From the NCBI RefSeq assembly GCF_022049065.2, contig NZ_CP095743.1, positions 2,433,001 through 2,497,000 of the forward strand: a stretch of 64,000 nucleotides of DNA, read 5' to 3'. The position numbers were made by a program, and so were the translations under genes. This document shows, piece by piece, positions 28,293-39,053 of the stretch; position 1 is the stretch's first letter; the number at the start of each line of letters is the position of its first letter. The stretch is from Niallia sp. Man26. GTDB lineage: Bacteria; Bacillota; Bacilli; Bacillales; Cytobacillaceae. The notes beneath the pieces were generated by a model. It did not search any database, was not told where the DNA came from, and saw only the letters and a list, made by a program, of their open reading frames with translations.

Positions 28293-28841
28293 TTATTCAG
28301 TACTTTGCAATTGCTTCAGGCGATCTGTCAGCTCGCGGAATGCACGCTCATCTCCGTTATCGAGAGCCTCATCAATCAGTTCCAGCAGCTTTTCCTTTTG
28401 GAATTTTTCGATGCTGGTAACAAGGAATTGCTCAGCAATATAACGGTCCTTCTCACTGATTTCCAAATTCTTAGGCATGAAAGGATTTTCTACAAGCACA
28501 GCCGCATACTGATGCGCCTTATTGGAAGCATAAAAATTCAGTTGGATATAGATGTCTTCATCTCTGTTTAAGCGAATATCGTGAAAGGATTTTTCCGCAT
28601 CTGTCGTCATGACATTTTCCTTATAAAAGCGAAACGGAACTTCATCAACACAATGCGTTGACATCACCAAGCCCCTAGGGCATTTCTCGGCATTTTCGAC
28701 GAAATGCACTTTTTCCATAAGCTGATCATGACTCATCAAATAATTCAAAATCCATACGCATTCTCTTCTTTTCAATTGATAGTGATTCAAAAACCAACGA
28801 ATGAAGTCTTTTTTTTCGTTGACAGATACAGGGGTTTTCAT
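28293..28841 (-). CDS. ypiB: YpiB family protein (UPF0302)
   Basis: 182-residue soluble protein. The N-terminal half ([29 protein letters not shown]) is the typical UPF0302 region; the C-terminal 40 residues form the [20 protein letters not shown] helix pair that resembles an IDEAL domain. Function not established. GAGGAGG site before the ATG. Follows ypiA as in B. subtilis, but is the last gene of the unit here. Confidence 0.85.
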   Translation of the reverse strand: MKTPVSVNEKKDFIRWFLNHYQLKRRECVWILNYLMSHDQLMEKVHFVENAEKCPRGLVMSTHCVDEVPFRFYKENVMTTDAEKSFHDIRLNRDEDIYIQLNFYASNKAHQYAAVLVENPFMPKNLEISEKDRYIAEQFLVTSIEKFQKEKLLELIDEALDNGDERAFRELTDRLKQLQSTE

Positions 28842-28920
28842 GTTTGTTTCCCTCCTCTGCTTGCAACCAAGTTTTTAGTTTTAACACCTTGATCCTAAAT
28901 TCCAGCGAATAAAGGCTTAA

Positions 28921-30183
28921 TTACTCGCCGCTTGTTAAGCGTTGAACGATTTCGATAAACTCTTCATTGCTCGGGTCTTTTTCTAATAGGCTACTAAACA
29001 CTTCTGCAGCTTCCTGTCTTTTTCCTTCTTCCAAAAGAAAATAACCATAATCATATAAAAAGTCTGGGAGTTCTTTAAAGAAAGTATATGCTTCTTGGTA
29101 TTTGTTTAATGCCTCTGAATAATTTTCTATTCCTTGCAATGCCTTTGCCCCATCCCATAACAGCTGAGGCTCCTCTATATCTTGAGAATCCATAAGCTCT
29201 ACCAGCTCGATAATATCCCCAAAACGGTCTTGCGTTAAAAACAGCTTATTTAAGAGCAGCACGCTTTCGGTGAATTCAGGGTCAATTGCCAAGGCTTCTC
29301 TGAAATACTTCTCAGCGTTCGCTTCGTCCCCTAGCTTTAGTGAAAGCTTTCCTCCAAGCAGATAAAGCTCCTTATTAAACTCATCATGCTTAACACCATC
29401 TTGAACCGTCTCAAATGCTTCTTGAAGCATTTCCTCTTGTTCGTAGCTTCTAGCTAAATATAAATACAAGGAATGGAAATCAGGATCTAATGTTTTTACT
29501 TCTTCAAATCGGTTAATAGCAATTGTAAGCTGTCCTGCCTGCAATGCTGTCAGCGCTAAGTTAAACAGTGTGTTAATTTCAATCTTTTCTTCAAGGGCAA
29601 GCTCATAATAATTAATCGCTTCTTCAAATGCGCCGCCTGCGCTCATATTGTCGGCAATTCTTCCATTAACATTAACTCCGCCGACTGTTGTTTGCTCTGG
29701 TACAACTGTTTGATAGGCCTTAATGGCGTCTGCAATTCGGCCTTGTTCAGAGTATAGCTCCCCTAAAGCGAAATCAATAATTACCTCATTAGGAAGGATT
29801 TTTTTCGCTTGAAGCAGCTTTTGTTCACTTACTTCATAAAGCCCGTCCATTTGGTAGAGATCTGCTAACAGCAGAAGGCTTTGCGGGTAACTTGCATCTT
29901 CAGGATTGATTTTTTCCAGCTGTGAAATAGCCTCTTCCTCATTGCCAATTTCCATTTCAGTTTCAGCAAGTAATACTAATAGTTCGCCTTCTTCTGGATA
30001 AGCTTCCAGCAGCATCTTAAATAAAGCTTTTGCCTCATCAAGGAAGCCGAGCTGAAACAACTCCTCCCCTAGTACGAATCTTTCTTCATTTGAACCTTGG
30101 CTGAGTATCTCTTCATAATATGATAAAGCTTTAGCTTGTTGACCATTTTCTAATAACGTCAGTATTTCGTTTACTCGTTCCAT
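28921..30183 (-). CDS. ypiA: Tetratricopeptide repeat protein YpiA
   Basis: 420 residues made of about ten TPR helical hairpins, visible as repeated patterns such as EEAINYYELALEEKIEINTLFNLALTAL (shortened: EEAINYYELAL, ALQAGQLTIAINRFEEV, GDEANAEKYFREALAIDP). No membrane segment or enzyme domain, so a protein-binding scaffold is likely; partner unknown. ATG at 30183, 12 bases after the hypothetical gene upstream, so the two are probably co-transcribed with aroA. Confidence 0.85.
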   Translation of the reverse strand: MERVNEILTLLENGQQAKALSYYEEILSQGSNEERFVLGEELFQLGFLDEAKALFKMLLEAYPEEGELLVLLAETEMEIGNEEEAISQLEKINPEDASYPQSLLLLADLYQMDGLYEVSEQKLLQAKKILPNEVIIDFALGELYSEQGRIADAIKAYQTVVPEQTTVGGVNVNGRIADNMSAGGAFEEAINYYELALEEKIEINTLFNLALTALQAGQLTIAINRFEEVKTLDPDFHSLYLYLARSYEQEEMLQEAFETVQDGVKHDEFNKELYLLGGKLSLKLGDEANAEKYFREALAIDPEFTESVLLLNKLFLTQDRFGDIIELVELMDSQDIEEPQLLWDGAKALQGIENYSEALNKYQEAYTFFKELPDFLYDYGYFLLEEGKRQEAAEVFSSLLEKDPSNEEFIEIVQRLTSGE

Positions 30184-30195
30184 TTTGTATCCTTT

Positions 30196-31098
30196 CTAAA
30201 CTCCTCCTGTGCTAAAGAAGGAAGGTACTTTTATTTCCATCTGATCTCCAAATCCAGGATGGTAGAACACTTTTTCACCAGCTCGAACGCATACACCTTT
30301 ATGGTAGGTGACAAGTATCTTATTATAATGATAATGGTATAATTCCTTTTCATCAATATTTATGATTGAGCGGCTTTTTTCATAAAGATTATAGGTAACT
30401 TCTCCCCCTTGATAAATATTGCCTTTAAACGGATAAATTCCTATCTTGATAAGTGCCTCATAGGAGATAATATCATTTTCCATTAATTCTTTCTTAAGAG
30501 AAGAAATATTGGCATCTCGCATGATGATTGACCATGCTGTTTGCGCTTTTGTCCGCTCCTCTTCGTCTTCCATTAAAAATTGGGGGATCAGCGGACAATT
30601 AAACGGGAAAGCTGCCTCTTTTATCCAACCCCAAGGAACTTTATATAAATCTTCAGCTTGATTAATTTCCACGATAACAGCTGGAATTTTTTCTTTTTTA
30701 CAAGATCTGATCAGACTTGCTGTTAGGATTTTGAGGGGGATTTTAATACATATAACATAATCGACGGCACAATTCAACAGCATATTTTTTGTCTTTTTTA
30801 GTTCGGCCGATAGCTCTCGTTCCTTTCTGACATCACATGCTGTCAGGACCATTGTGCAGCCCCTTTTTATCATAGCTTGAATATGCTCCTTTTGCTCACT
30901 CGGCTTCAGTTTTGTCACATCGTTATCGTATACAATAGGTGTTGGTGTCATAATATACGAATTTCCGTCCATTCTTATGCTGCGCTCCTTTGCGAAGCGC
31001 TCCTTCAATGCATCAATCCGATTGTCTTGAATGAGCATGGAAGTCTTTTTTAGTGACTGTTTTTTTAAAATACTTATATTTTCAATGATATATGCCAT
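30196..31098 (-). CDS. Hypothetical protein, possibly a degenerate amidohydrolase-like fold
   Basis: 300 residues; I do not recognise the family. The first 60 residues (IENISILKKQSLKK..IQDNRIDAL..DGNSYIMTPTP) look like the N-terminal beta part of amidohydrolases, but the metal-binding HxH that should follow is replaced by PIVYDND. The last 60 (KILVTYHKGVCVRAGEKVFYHPG) resemble the closing beta strands of the same fold. No signal peptide or membrane segment. It lies between aroA and ypiA, 12 bases from ypiA, where B. subtilis has no gene. The GGTGGG site before ATG and full codon usage support a real gene. Fold similarity is inference. Confidence 0.6.
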   Translation of the reverse strand: MAYIIENISILKKQSLKKTSMLIQDNRIDALKERFAKERSIRMDGNSYIMTPTPIVYDNDVTKLKPSEQKEHIQAMIKRGCTMVLTACDVRKERELSAELKKTKNMLLNCAVDYVICIKIPLKILTASLIRSCKKEKIPAVIVEINQAEDLYKVPWGWIKEAAFPFNCPLIPQFLMEDEEERTKAQTAWSIIMRDANISSLKKELMENDIISYEALIKIGIYPFKGNIYQGGEVTYNLYEKSRSIINIDEKELYHYHYNKILVTYHKGVCVRAGEKVFYHPGFGDQMEIKVPSFFSTGGV

Positions 31099-31169
31099 AT
31101 ACCCACCACCAAGCTTTTTAAGACAAGCTATGATAATTTTGGAGATTTTATGACTAATGTTTTTACCAT

Positions 31170-31206
31170 AGAAAAAAGAGGTGTTTTTTAGACACCTCTT
31201 TTTTCT
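31170..31206 (-). terminator. Terminator after aroA
   Basis: AAAAAAGAGGTGT...ACACCTCTTTTTT hairpin with T run, just past the aroA stop; it separates the aromatic genes from the hypothetical gene and ypiA. Confidence 0.9.
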
Positions 31207-31222
31207 TCCTTATTTTCACAGC

Positions 31223-32509
31223 TTAAACTGTCAAGCTCTCCATATGTTCGAAGAATGATGGATATGAAACGGAAATTGCCTCGGCGTTTTCAAGGATAAT
31301 ATCCCCTTCTGTTACTAATGATGCTACAGCAAGCATCATGCCGATTCGATGGTCGCCGTGGCTGTCGACTGCAGCACCTTTAAGAGTAGCACCTCCGCGG
31401 ATAATCATGCCATCTTCTGTCGCTTCAATATCAGCACCAAGTTTTTTTAATTCATGGACAACCGTATCAATGCGGTTCGTTTCCTTCACTTTCAGTTCTT
31501 CTGCATCTTTAATGACAGTTGTTCCTTCTGCTTGCGTTGCCAGCAAAGCAATAATTGGGATTTCATCAATCAATCTAGGGATAATATCGCCTTCAACTGT
31601 TGTACCCTTTAAAGAAGAAGCCTCCACTTGAAGGTCACCGGATGGTTCAAACTCATCCTTAGAGTCAATAATTGTAACTCTTGCTCCCATTTTTTCAAGA
31701 ACATCGATAATTCCCGTTCTTGTCGGATTTAAGCCGACATTCTTTAATGTAACAGAGCTGCCTGGAACAATGCTTGCAGCGACAAGGAAGAATGCTGCAG
31801 AAGAGATATCACCAGGCACGTGGATATCTGCTGCCACAAGCTTTTGACCGCCTGTAACCTGAATATTTTGTCCATCTACACGAATATCCCCGCCGAATGC
31901 TTTGATCATTCTTTCTGTATGATCTCTCGTTGACACTGGCTCCACAACTGTTGTTGTACCTTCTGCCTGTAAACCTGCAAACAAAATAGAGGACTTCACC
32001 TGAGCACTAGCCACAGGAAGTTTATAAGAGATTGCCTTTAGTTTTTGTCCGCGAATGGAAAGAGGCGTGAACTCTCCGTTGCTTCTTCCATCGATTTTTG
32101 CACCCATCTCTTTAAGAGGGTTGACCACTCTGGTCATCGGACGTTTGGCGATGGAGCTGTCTCCTGCCAATGTGCTGTGAAAATCTCTTCCTGCAAGAAT
32201 TCCCGACATCAATCTGATTGTCGTGCCGGAATTCCCTACATCAAGCAGTTCGTTAGGCTCCTTAAGACCTGCAAGCCCATTAGATTCAATTATCACTTTC
32301 TCATTATCATGCTGAATGTTAACACCGAGCTTCTTAAAGCAAGCGATTGTGCTTAAACAATCTTCTCCCATTAAGAAATTTGTAACGGTCGTCTTTCCCT
32401 CTGCAATTGAGCCGAACATAACAGAGCGATGGGAGATAGACTTATCTCCCGGTATAGCGATTTCCCCTGCAAGCGGCCCTTGTGCTCGCTTCAACTGTTT
32501 TTGATCCAT
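31223..32509 (-). CDS. aroA: 3-phosphoshikimate 1-carboxyvinyltransferase (EPSP synthase)
   Basis: Sixth shikimate-pathway step, joining PEP to shikimate-3-phosphate; the glyphosate target. 428 residues. [13 protein letters not shown] at the start binds both substrates; the [17 protein letters not shown] region is the PEP-binding loop; [11 protein letters not shown] holds the catalytic Asp and [11 protein letters not shown] follows. LDVGNSGTT with Gly-Asn-Ser-Gly-Thr-Thr suggests the class II-like type seen in bacilli. B. subtilis names this gene aroE. Last of the aroC-to-aroA run. Confidence 0.97.
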   Translation of the reverse strand: MDQKQLKRAQGPLAGEIAIPGDKSISHRSVMFGSIAEGKTTVTNFLMGEDCLSTIACFKKLGVNIQHDNEKVIIESNGLAGLKEPNELLDVGNSGTTIRLMSGILAGRDFHSTLAGDSSIAKRPMTRVVNPLKEMGAKIDGRSNGEFTPLSIRGQKLKAISYKLPVASAQVKSSILFAGLQAEGTTTVVEPVSTRDHTERMIKAFGGDIRVDGQNIQVTGGQKLVAADIHVPGDISSAAFFLVAASIVPGSSVTLKNVGLNPTRTGIIDVLEKMGARVTIIDSKDEFEPSGDLQVEASSLKGTTVEGDIIPRLIDEIPIIALLATQAEGTTVIKDAEELKVKETNRIDTVVHELKKLGADIEATEDGMIIRGGATLKGAAVDSHGDHRIGMMLAVASLVTEGDIILENAEAISVSYPSFFEHMESLTV

Positions 32510-32535
32510 ATTATCACCTTAATCCATACAAGTCT

Positions 32536-33639
32536 TTATCCAATAGAGGTCTCGTAGTTGGAATATGCAGCAATACAAGCCTGCGCCCTTGTACGATCCT
32601 CTTCTGTCTGGAAGCTTATCACTAACACACCGTATATTTCTTCTCTTGTTTCCACAATACGAATATTGGTGATACTAATATTTTCCTTAGCCAAAAACCC
32701 TGTTACTTCAGAAATAATCCCTGGATAGTCAGGAACATCTACATATAAGTCATAGAAGGCAGGAATCGCACCCTTTTGGTTTTGCGGCAGCTCATCTCTG
32801 ACATTTTTCGCTTTTTGGAAATAATCAAAGATTTCACTCGATTCCTCTTCCCTAATCAAATGCCTTACCTTCTCCATCTCAACCACCCAGCTGTCAAGGA
32901 GCTCGAGCAGCACTTCTTTATTATGAAGAAGAATATCCCGCCACATCGCAGGGCTGCTTGAAGCAATTCTTGTTATATCCCTGAATCCTCCAGCAGCAAG
33001 CCTTGTCACAAGCTCGTTTGTCTTGCTGGTTGCATCCGCTTGATGAACAAGAGAAGCTGCCACGATATGAGGCAGGTGGCTGATTACGCCTGTCAATAAA
33101 TCATGCTCTGCTGGTGATACAACAAGAAACTTCGCATTTGTGCCAGACAGCCAATCCATCAATAATGGCACAGCATTCTTATCTGTTGTATCTTCAGGAG
33201 TTAACAAATAAAACGCATTTTCAAACAAAAGTGCTTTGGAGGCAGACACTCCGCTTTTATGAGAGCCGGCCATTGGATGACCACCAATAAAAGTGATGCC
33301 CTTTTCTTTTAACAGATGAGATTTCTCGACGATTTTGCCTTTCGTGCTTCCTACATCTGTTACGATGACCTGCTCTTTCAAAGGTAATTGCGCCAATTTC
33401 TCCATCATGATTTCCGCTTCCCTAACAGGGGTTGCAATAATAATCAAATCGGCATCCTTAGCTCCTTCTTCTAGCGTATCGACTGAATCATCAATGACTC
33501 CAAGCATTTTGCCAAGCTTTTTGTTTTTCTCCGCTATATCAAAACCAATAATAACAGTATTTGGATATTTATTTTTTATAGAGAGAGCGAGTGATCCCCC
33601 AATAAGTCCCAATCCGATAACGAAGACGCGACCATTCAT
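32536..33639 (-). CDS. tyrA: Prephenate dehydrogenase with ACT domain
   Basis: NAD-dependent oxidative decarboxylation of prephenate to hydroxyphenylpyruvate for tyrosine. 367 residues. Rossmann motif VIGLGLIGGSLAL at the start; GGHPMAGSHKSG is the catalytic His region; the last 75 residues (YDLYVDVPDYPGIISEVTGFLA) form an ACT regulatory domain, indicating feedback control, probably by tyrosine. ATG at 33639 (MNGRVFV) with AGGCGGTG before it; the longer frame to 33711 runs back into hisC and is not likely. Confidence 0.95.
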   Translation of the reverse strand: MNGRVFVIGLGLIGGSLALSIKNKYPNTVIIGFDIAEKNKKLGKMLGVIDDSVDTLEEGAKDADLIIIATPVREAEIMMEKLAQLPLKEQVIVTDVGSTKGKIVEKSHLLKEKGITFIGGHPMAGSHKSGVSASKALLFENAFYLLTPEDTTDKNAVPLLMDWLSGTNAKFLVVSPAEHDLLTGVISHLPHIVAASLVHQADATSKTNELVTRLAAGGFRDITRIASSSPAMWRDILLHNKEVLLELLDSWVVEMEKVRHLIREEESSEIFDYFQKAKNVRDELPQNQKGAIPAFYDLYVDVPDYPGIISEVTGFLAKENISITNIRIVETREEIYGVLVISFQTEEDRTRAQACIAAYSNYETSIG

Positions 33640-33667
33640 CCTATCACCGCCTTCTTTTCTTCTAAAA

Positions 33668-34771
33668 TCAAATGGCTGCTGCTTTCTCTTGCAAGAACTT
33701 GGCAAGCACATTGATCAAGCCTTCGTTCTCTTCCTTCGAACCAATGGTGATGCGCACAGAAGTCGGGAATCCTAGCGGTACTCCAGAACGGACGATGTAC
33801 CCATGTCTCATCAAGTATTGGAACACTTCATTGCCGTCGACTTTAAAATCGACTAACACGAAGTTTGTTTGGGAAGGATAATAATTCAATCCATGCTCTT
33901 CACAGAACGTATACAGCTGCTGAAGGCCTTCTCTGTTTCTGATGCGGCAGTTTGTTACAAAGTCCTGGTCTTTAATGGCAGCTTGTGTAGCAATTTGCCC
34001 TAAAGTATTCACATTAAACGGCTCTCTGATAGGCTCAAGTGTTTGAATTAGATTCGCATTTGCCACACCGTAACCTACTCGGAAGCTTGCAAGTCCGTAA
34101 ATTTTGGAGAATGTGCGCAGCACGATTAAGTTATTGAACTGTTTAGCAAGCTCCAATGCATCATAATAGTCTTCAGCAATAACATATTCATAATAGGCCT
34201 CATCCAAAACTACAAGAACATCCTCTGGTACTTGCTTCAAAAAGCTGACTAATGAAGATTCTGAATTATACGTTCCTGTCGGATTATTAGGACTGCAAAC
34301 CCAAACAACACTTGTGTTCTCATCCATTTGCTTAAGCATTTCCGGAAGATCATGTTCTCCTTTTTCCGTAAGCGGAACTTCTCTGACTTCAGCGCCGTCA
34401 ACAACAGCGTTATGCTTGTATTGCCCAAACGTGTGGCTTGCCATCACCGTATTTCTGCCAGGTTTTAGCAAAGCTCTTGAAATCATTAAAATAAGATCAT
34501 CTGAACCGTTTCCAAGTATAAGCTCTTGTGGGGAGACTTGAAGAAATTCAGCAAGTGCGTTACGCAGGTTTGTCGCATATCCATCTGGATATAATGCAAA
34601 AGAGCCGTCCACTTCCTTCAGGCTTTCGATTACTTTCGGCGAGCTGCCAAAAGGATTTTCATTTGATGCCAGCTTTACTATTTTTTCTAGATTAAATTCT
34701 CGTTTTACTTCATCAATTGTTCTGCCTGGCTGATATGCTGTAAGATTTAGGAGCTGCTCTTTCCATTTCAT
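33668..34771 (-). CDS. hisC: Histidinol-phosphate aminotransferase
   Basis: PLP enzyme; in bacilli it serves histidine synthesis and also amination of phenylpyruvate and hydroxyphenylpyruvate, which explains its place among aromatic genes. 367 residues. KLASNENPFGSSPKV, CSPNNPTGTYNS and the PLP-Lys segment TFSKIYGLASFRVGYG are present. Between aroH and tyrA; in B. subtilis the six trp genes lie between aroH and hisC, but here only 31 bases do. Confidence 0.95.
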   Translation of the reverse strand: MKWKEQLLNLTAYQPGRTIDEVKREFNLEKIVKLASNENPFGSSPKVIESLKEVDGSFALYPDGYATNLRNALAEFLQVSPQELILGNGSDDLILMISRALLKPGRNTVMASHTFGQYKHNAVVDGAEVREVPLTEKGEHDLPEMLKQMDENTSVVWVCSPNNPTGTYNSESSLVSFLKQVPEDVLVVLDEAYYEYVIAEDYYDALELAKQFNNLIVLRTFSKIYGLASFRVGYGVANANLIQTLEPIREPFNVNTLGQIATQAAIKDQDFVTNCRIRNREGLQQLYTFCEEHGLNYYPSQTNFVLVDFKVDGNEVFQYLMRHGYIVRSGVPLGFPTSVRITIGSKEENEGLINVLAKFLQEKAAAI

Positions 34772-34802
34772 TAACTTTCACCTCTAATAATGTATGGTTT
34801 AT

Positions 34803-35168
34803 TTATTTTTCTTTAAGGTCTGGTCTTAATTGAATTGCTTTTTCTAAATAGATATGATTGATGTCCTTTTGCGGGGTATCTGTATTAACATGCATCATGA
34901 TGCGGATACACTTTTGCAATGCATTAGGCACATCAATTTCCTTCATGCACATTACCGGCACATATGTCCAGCCCTCTTGAAGACGAATCACTTTAGCAGG
35001 AAAGGCGGACGTCAAGTCGTCCGTGACGGAAACGAAAACAGAGGCAACATTATCAGCTATTATCGCATTCTTTCTTATCATTTCCTTCACAAGTTTTTCT
35101 GCTGCATCCAGAATCACTGTTTCTTCATCCACTTCAACTGTGATTGCTCCCCGTATTCCTCTAATCAT
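34803..35168 (-). CDS. aroH: Chorismate mutase, AroH type
   Basis: Turns chorismate into prephenate at the branch to tyrosine and phenylalanine. 121 residues, trimeric AroH class as in B. subtilis (not the helical AroQ class). IRGIRGAITVEVDEE, SVTDDLTSAFPAKVIR and VPVMCMKEIDVPNALQKCIRIMMHVNT carry the active-site Arg and Glu residues. Starts 3 bases after aroB. Confidence 0.97.
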   Translation of the reverse strand: MIRGIRGAITVEVDEETVILDAAEKLVKEMIRKNAIIADNVASVFVSVTDDLTSAFPAKVIRLQEGWTYVPVMCMKEIDVPNALQKCIRIMMHVNTDTPQKDINHIYLEKAIQLRPDLKEK

Positions 35169-35171
35169 GAT

Positions 35172-36251
35172 TTATTCTCCCTTAAATATATGTAGTTCTT
35201 CTCTTAATTCTTGTTCATCCATTTGGACAAGTTTAGGTGTGCCTATACTCTTTAGCAACACAAAATGAATTGTTCCTTTTACGGATTTTTTGTCCTGCTT
35301 CATACGGTCAAGTAAGGCATCCACACTTAAGCTGCTTGGCACTTCTGTTGCATAACCTAAAGTTTTGAGCCATTGTGTAAAGCGGCTACTATCGAAATCC
35401 AGTCCAAGCTTCTTTTCACTTAAACGCAATGCAAACAGCATGCCAATTACGACTGCTTCACCGTGGGACATATTTCCATATCCCATTTCCGCTTCTATTG
35501 CATGACCTAAAGTATGACCAAAATTAAGGTAGGCACGGACATTTGCTTCCTTTTCGTCCTGTGCCACGACATCGCTTTTCACTAAAATGCCTTTTTCCAA
35601 AAGTACGGCCCATTGTTCTTCTGGCACACCCGCTAGGTCCGTAATATCGTTGAGCAGAGATTCATAAAACTCCATATTGCTGATTAAAGCATGCTTCATC
35701 ACTTCACCAAAGCCCGATCTCAGCTCGATAACAGGCAGTGTTGCGATATAACTAGTTTCATAAAAAACTGCTTCCGGCTGATAAAAGGCACCTATCATAT
35801 TTTTGCCAAGAGGATGGTTGATGGCCACCTTCCCGCCAACAGCACTGTCATGTGCAAGGATGGTCGTCGGAACCTGAATAAACGGAATTCCCCTCATAAA
35901 GGATGAAGCGACAAAACCGGCAAGATCACCGACAGCTCCCCCGCCTAAAGCTATAATCAGTGATTTCCTGTCTAGCTTTTCTTCAAGAGCAAAGCTGTGG
36001 CAGCCATAAAAAACATCAAATGTTTTCGCATGTTCTCCAGCAGGCACGATATGGGAGACAACAGGAAATGCTGTTATCTCCTTTTGAAGTGCTGCCAAGT
36101 GCAATCCTGCAACTGTCTCATCTGTTATGATAAGTATTTTTGAGCAATTGGGAAGATGCTGCTGTAAAAAGGCATTCAGCTTTGAGACTGTGTTAGCACC
36201 GATAAAAACAGGATACGATTTAGAGCCTGCATTTACTTGAACTGTTTTCAT
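35172..36251 (-). CDS. aroB: 3-dehydroquinate synthase
   Basis: Second shikimate-pathway step, NAD- and metal-dependent. 359 residues. ALGGGAVGDLAGFVASSFMRG binds NAD; GEVMKHALI and the metal-site HTLGHAIEAE with HGEAVVIG supply the Glu/His ligands. Its ATG overlaps the aroC stop by one base. Confidence 0.97.
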   Translation of the reverse strand: MKTVQVNAGSKSYPVFIGANTVSKLNAFLQQHLPNCSKILIITDETVAGLHLAALQKEITAFPVVSHIVPAGEHAKTFDVFYGCHSFALEEKLDRKSLIIALGGGAVGDLAGFVASSFMRGIPFIQVPTTILAHDSAVGGKVAINHPLGKNMIGAFYQPEAVFYETSYIATLPVIELRSGFGEVMKHALISNMEFYESLLNDITDLAGVPEEQWAVLLEKGILVKSDVVAQDEKEANVRAYLNFGHTLGHAIEAEMGYGNMSHGEAVVIGMLFALRLSEKKLGLDFDSSRFTQWLKTLGYATEVPSSLSVDALLDRMKQDKKSVKGTIHFVLLKSIGTPKLVQMDEQELREELHIFKGE

Positions 36252-37423
36252 TAAAATTCCCTCGCATATTGACGATGCTTTTCGACATTTTCAAGCAAAC
36301 CGTCAAACCGATCAGAATAGAACTGATCAACAATAGCACATGCCAGCTCCCATGCCACTGCATTTTCAGCAACCACAGCTGCAGCAGGAACTGCACAGCT
36401 GTCAGAACGCTCAATGCTAGCAGCAAATGGTTCCTTCGTTTCAATATCCACGCTGTTTAAAGGCTTGTAAAGTGTTGGAATAGGCTTCATAACACCTTTA
36501 ACAATAACAGGCATTCCTGTCGTCATACCGCCTTCAAAACCGCCTAAACGATTAGTTTTGCGCGTATAGCCTGCTTCACTGTCCCAGATGATTTCATCAT
36601 GGACTTCACTTCCAGGCTTACTTGCCGCCTCAAAGCCGATGCCGATTTCGACTCCTTTAAATGCATTAATGCTCATGATTGCTCCAGCAAGCTTAGCATC
36701 AAGCTTCCTGTCATAATGAACATAGCTGCCAACACCCACAGGCATTCCTTCTGCGATGACTTCAACGATTCCGCCGATGGAATCTCCGTTCGCCTTCGCA
36801 TCATCAATTGCCTGCATCATCTTTTTCTCTGCAACTGGATCTAAGCATCTGACAGGTGATTGTTCTGTGATTTCAATGATTTTGTCAATGGAAGGATATT
36901 CTGTCACTTCCGCCTTCACTCCACCGATTTCTAACACATGGGAGGCAACCTTAATCCCAAGCAGTGACAATAATTTTTTTGCGGCAGCACCTGCAGCCAC
37001 TCTCACTGTCGTTTCTCTTGCAGATGAACGCTCAAGAACATTGCGCATATCGCGATGGCCATATTTAATTGCGCCGTTTAAATCTGCATGCCCTGGTCTC
37101 GGACGAGAGATTTTACGTTTAATTTCACTAGATTCCTCATCATCAATAGGCCCTTGACCCATGACTTTTGTCCAGTGCTTCCAGTCGTTGTTTTCCACAA
37201 TAAGTGACACTGGCGATCCTAATGTTAGACCGTGGCGAATTCCGCCGCCGATTTCTGCAGTATCTGTCTCTATCTGCATCCGTCTGCCTCTTCCGTGCCC
37301 TTTTTGTCTTCTTGCAAGCTGTTCATTGATGTCCTCTGCTGTCAATGGCATACCAGCAGGCAGACCTTCTATAATGGTAATTAGTTTTGGACCATGTGAT
37401 TCCCCTGAAGTTAAATATCTCAT
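36251..37423 (-). CDS. aroC: Chorismate synthase
   Basis: Last common step of the aromatic pathway, FMN-dependent removal of phosphate from EPSP. 390 residues. [15 protein letters not shown] at the N-terminus, [29 protein letters not shown] and [15 protein letters not shown] are the three family signatures. Called aroF in B. subtilis. First gene of aroC-aroB-aroH-hisC-tyrA-aroA. Confidence 0.97.
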   Translation of the reverse strand: MRYLTSGESHGPKLITIIEGLPAGMPLTAEDINEQLARRQKGHGRGRRMQIETDTAEIGGGIRHGLTLGSPVSLIVENNDWKHWTKVMGQGPIDDEESSEIKRKISRPRPGHADLNGAIKYGHRDMRNVLERSSARETTVRVAAGAAAKKLLSLLGIKVASHVLEIGGVKAEVTEYPSIDKIIEITEQSPVRCLDPVAEKKMMQAIDDAKANGDSIGGIVEVIAEGMPVGVGSYVHYDRKLDAKLAGAIMSINAFKGVEIGIGFEAASKPGSEVHDEIIWDSEAGYTRKTNRLGGFEGGMTTGMPVIVKGVMKPIPTLYKPLNSVDIETKEPFAASIERSDSCAVPAAAVVAENAVAWELACAIVDQFYSDRFDGLLENVEKHRQYAREF

Positions 37424-37524
37424 ATCAAAATCCTTTCTCCCTTCAACGCTTTAAAGGAAATATGTTTCAATATATCATACGTTCGTGAATATGGATAGTA
37501 AAAAATCCTAAAAACCTGCATTTT

Positions 37525-38337
<813 letters not shown>

Positions 38338-38460
38338 TTACTAGTATAAACGATAATGATAAGAAATGGGGCAATTATTTAGCAGCTACTTATTAAATAA
38401 AAGACAAGACATTCCTATTATTTTTGTTTACGTCAGCAATCATACTACTTTTCAAACAAT

Positions 38461-38507
38461 AAAAAAGCTGCCCTTGAGCAAGTACTTGCTCAAAGGGCAG
38501 CCTATAT
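38461..38507 (-). terminator. Terminator after ndk
   Basis: Near-perfect stem of about 19 bp (GCTGCCCTTGAGCAAGTA and its complement), one bulge, followed by six T on the minus strand. Confidence 0.93.
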
Positions 38508-38520
38508 TATGTAAGGGGCA

Positions 38521-38967
38521 TTAATAAACCCAATTATTGCTGAGCTTATTATACTCAACAAGTTCTTCTTCTTTAAAAAATAAGCCGATTTCTCTAGCTG
38601 CGCTTTCTATACCATCTGATCCATGAATCACGTTTTTTCTCATTACTACTGCAAAATCACCGCGGATTGTGCCGGCAGCAGCATCTATAGGATTTGTCTT
38701 GCCCATCATGAGCCTAGCCTTTGCCACCACATCTTCGCCAGCCCACACCATAGCAAATACAGGCCCTGAAGTGATGAAATCAACCAGCTCCATGAAGAAG
38801 GGCTTGTCCACATGTTCTTGGTAATGCTTTTTAGCAAGCTCCTCTGACACAACCATTAACTTGGCACCAACAAGCTGGAAGCCTTTGCTTTCAAAGCGTT
38901 CTACAATCTTGCCGATTAAATTTCTTTGCACTCCATCTGGTTTGACCATCAAAAACGTTTTCTCCAT
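38521..38967 (-). CDS. ndk: Nucleoside diphosphate kinase
   Basis: Moves the gamma phosphate from ATP to NDPs through a phospho-histidine. 148 residues. The start [18 protein letters not shown] and the active-site [14 protein letters not shown] (catalytic His) are conserved. ATG at 38967 has AGGAGTG before it; the frame could be extended 26 residues upstream but the family starts here. Confidence 0.97.
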   Translation of the reverse strand: MEKTFLMVKPDGVQRNLIGKIVERFESKGFQLVGAKLMVVSEELAKKHYQEHVDKPFFMELVDFITSGPVFAMVWAGEDVVAKARLMMGKTNPIDAAAGTIRGDFAVVMRKNVIHGSDGIESAAREIGLFFKEEELVEYNKLSNNWVY

Positions 38968-39053
38968 TTGATTCACTCCTATGTATGTAGTAGTAAGAAA
39001 AAATGATTTCATGAAAACGATATCATACATAAAGCGACAATGCAAAGCTTATA

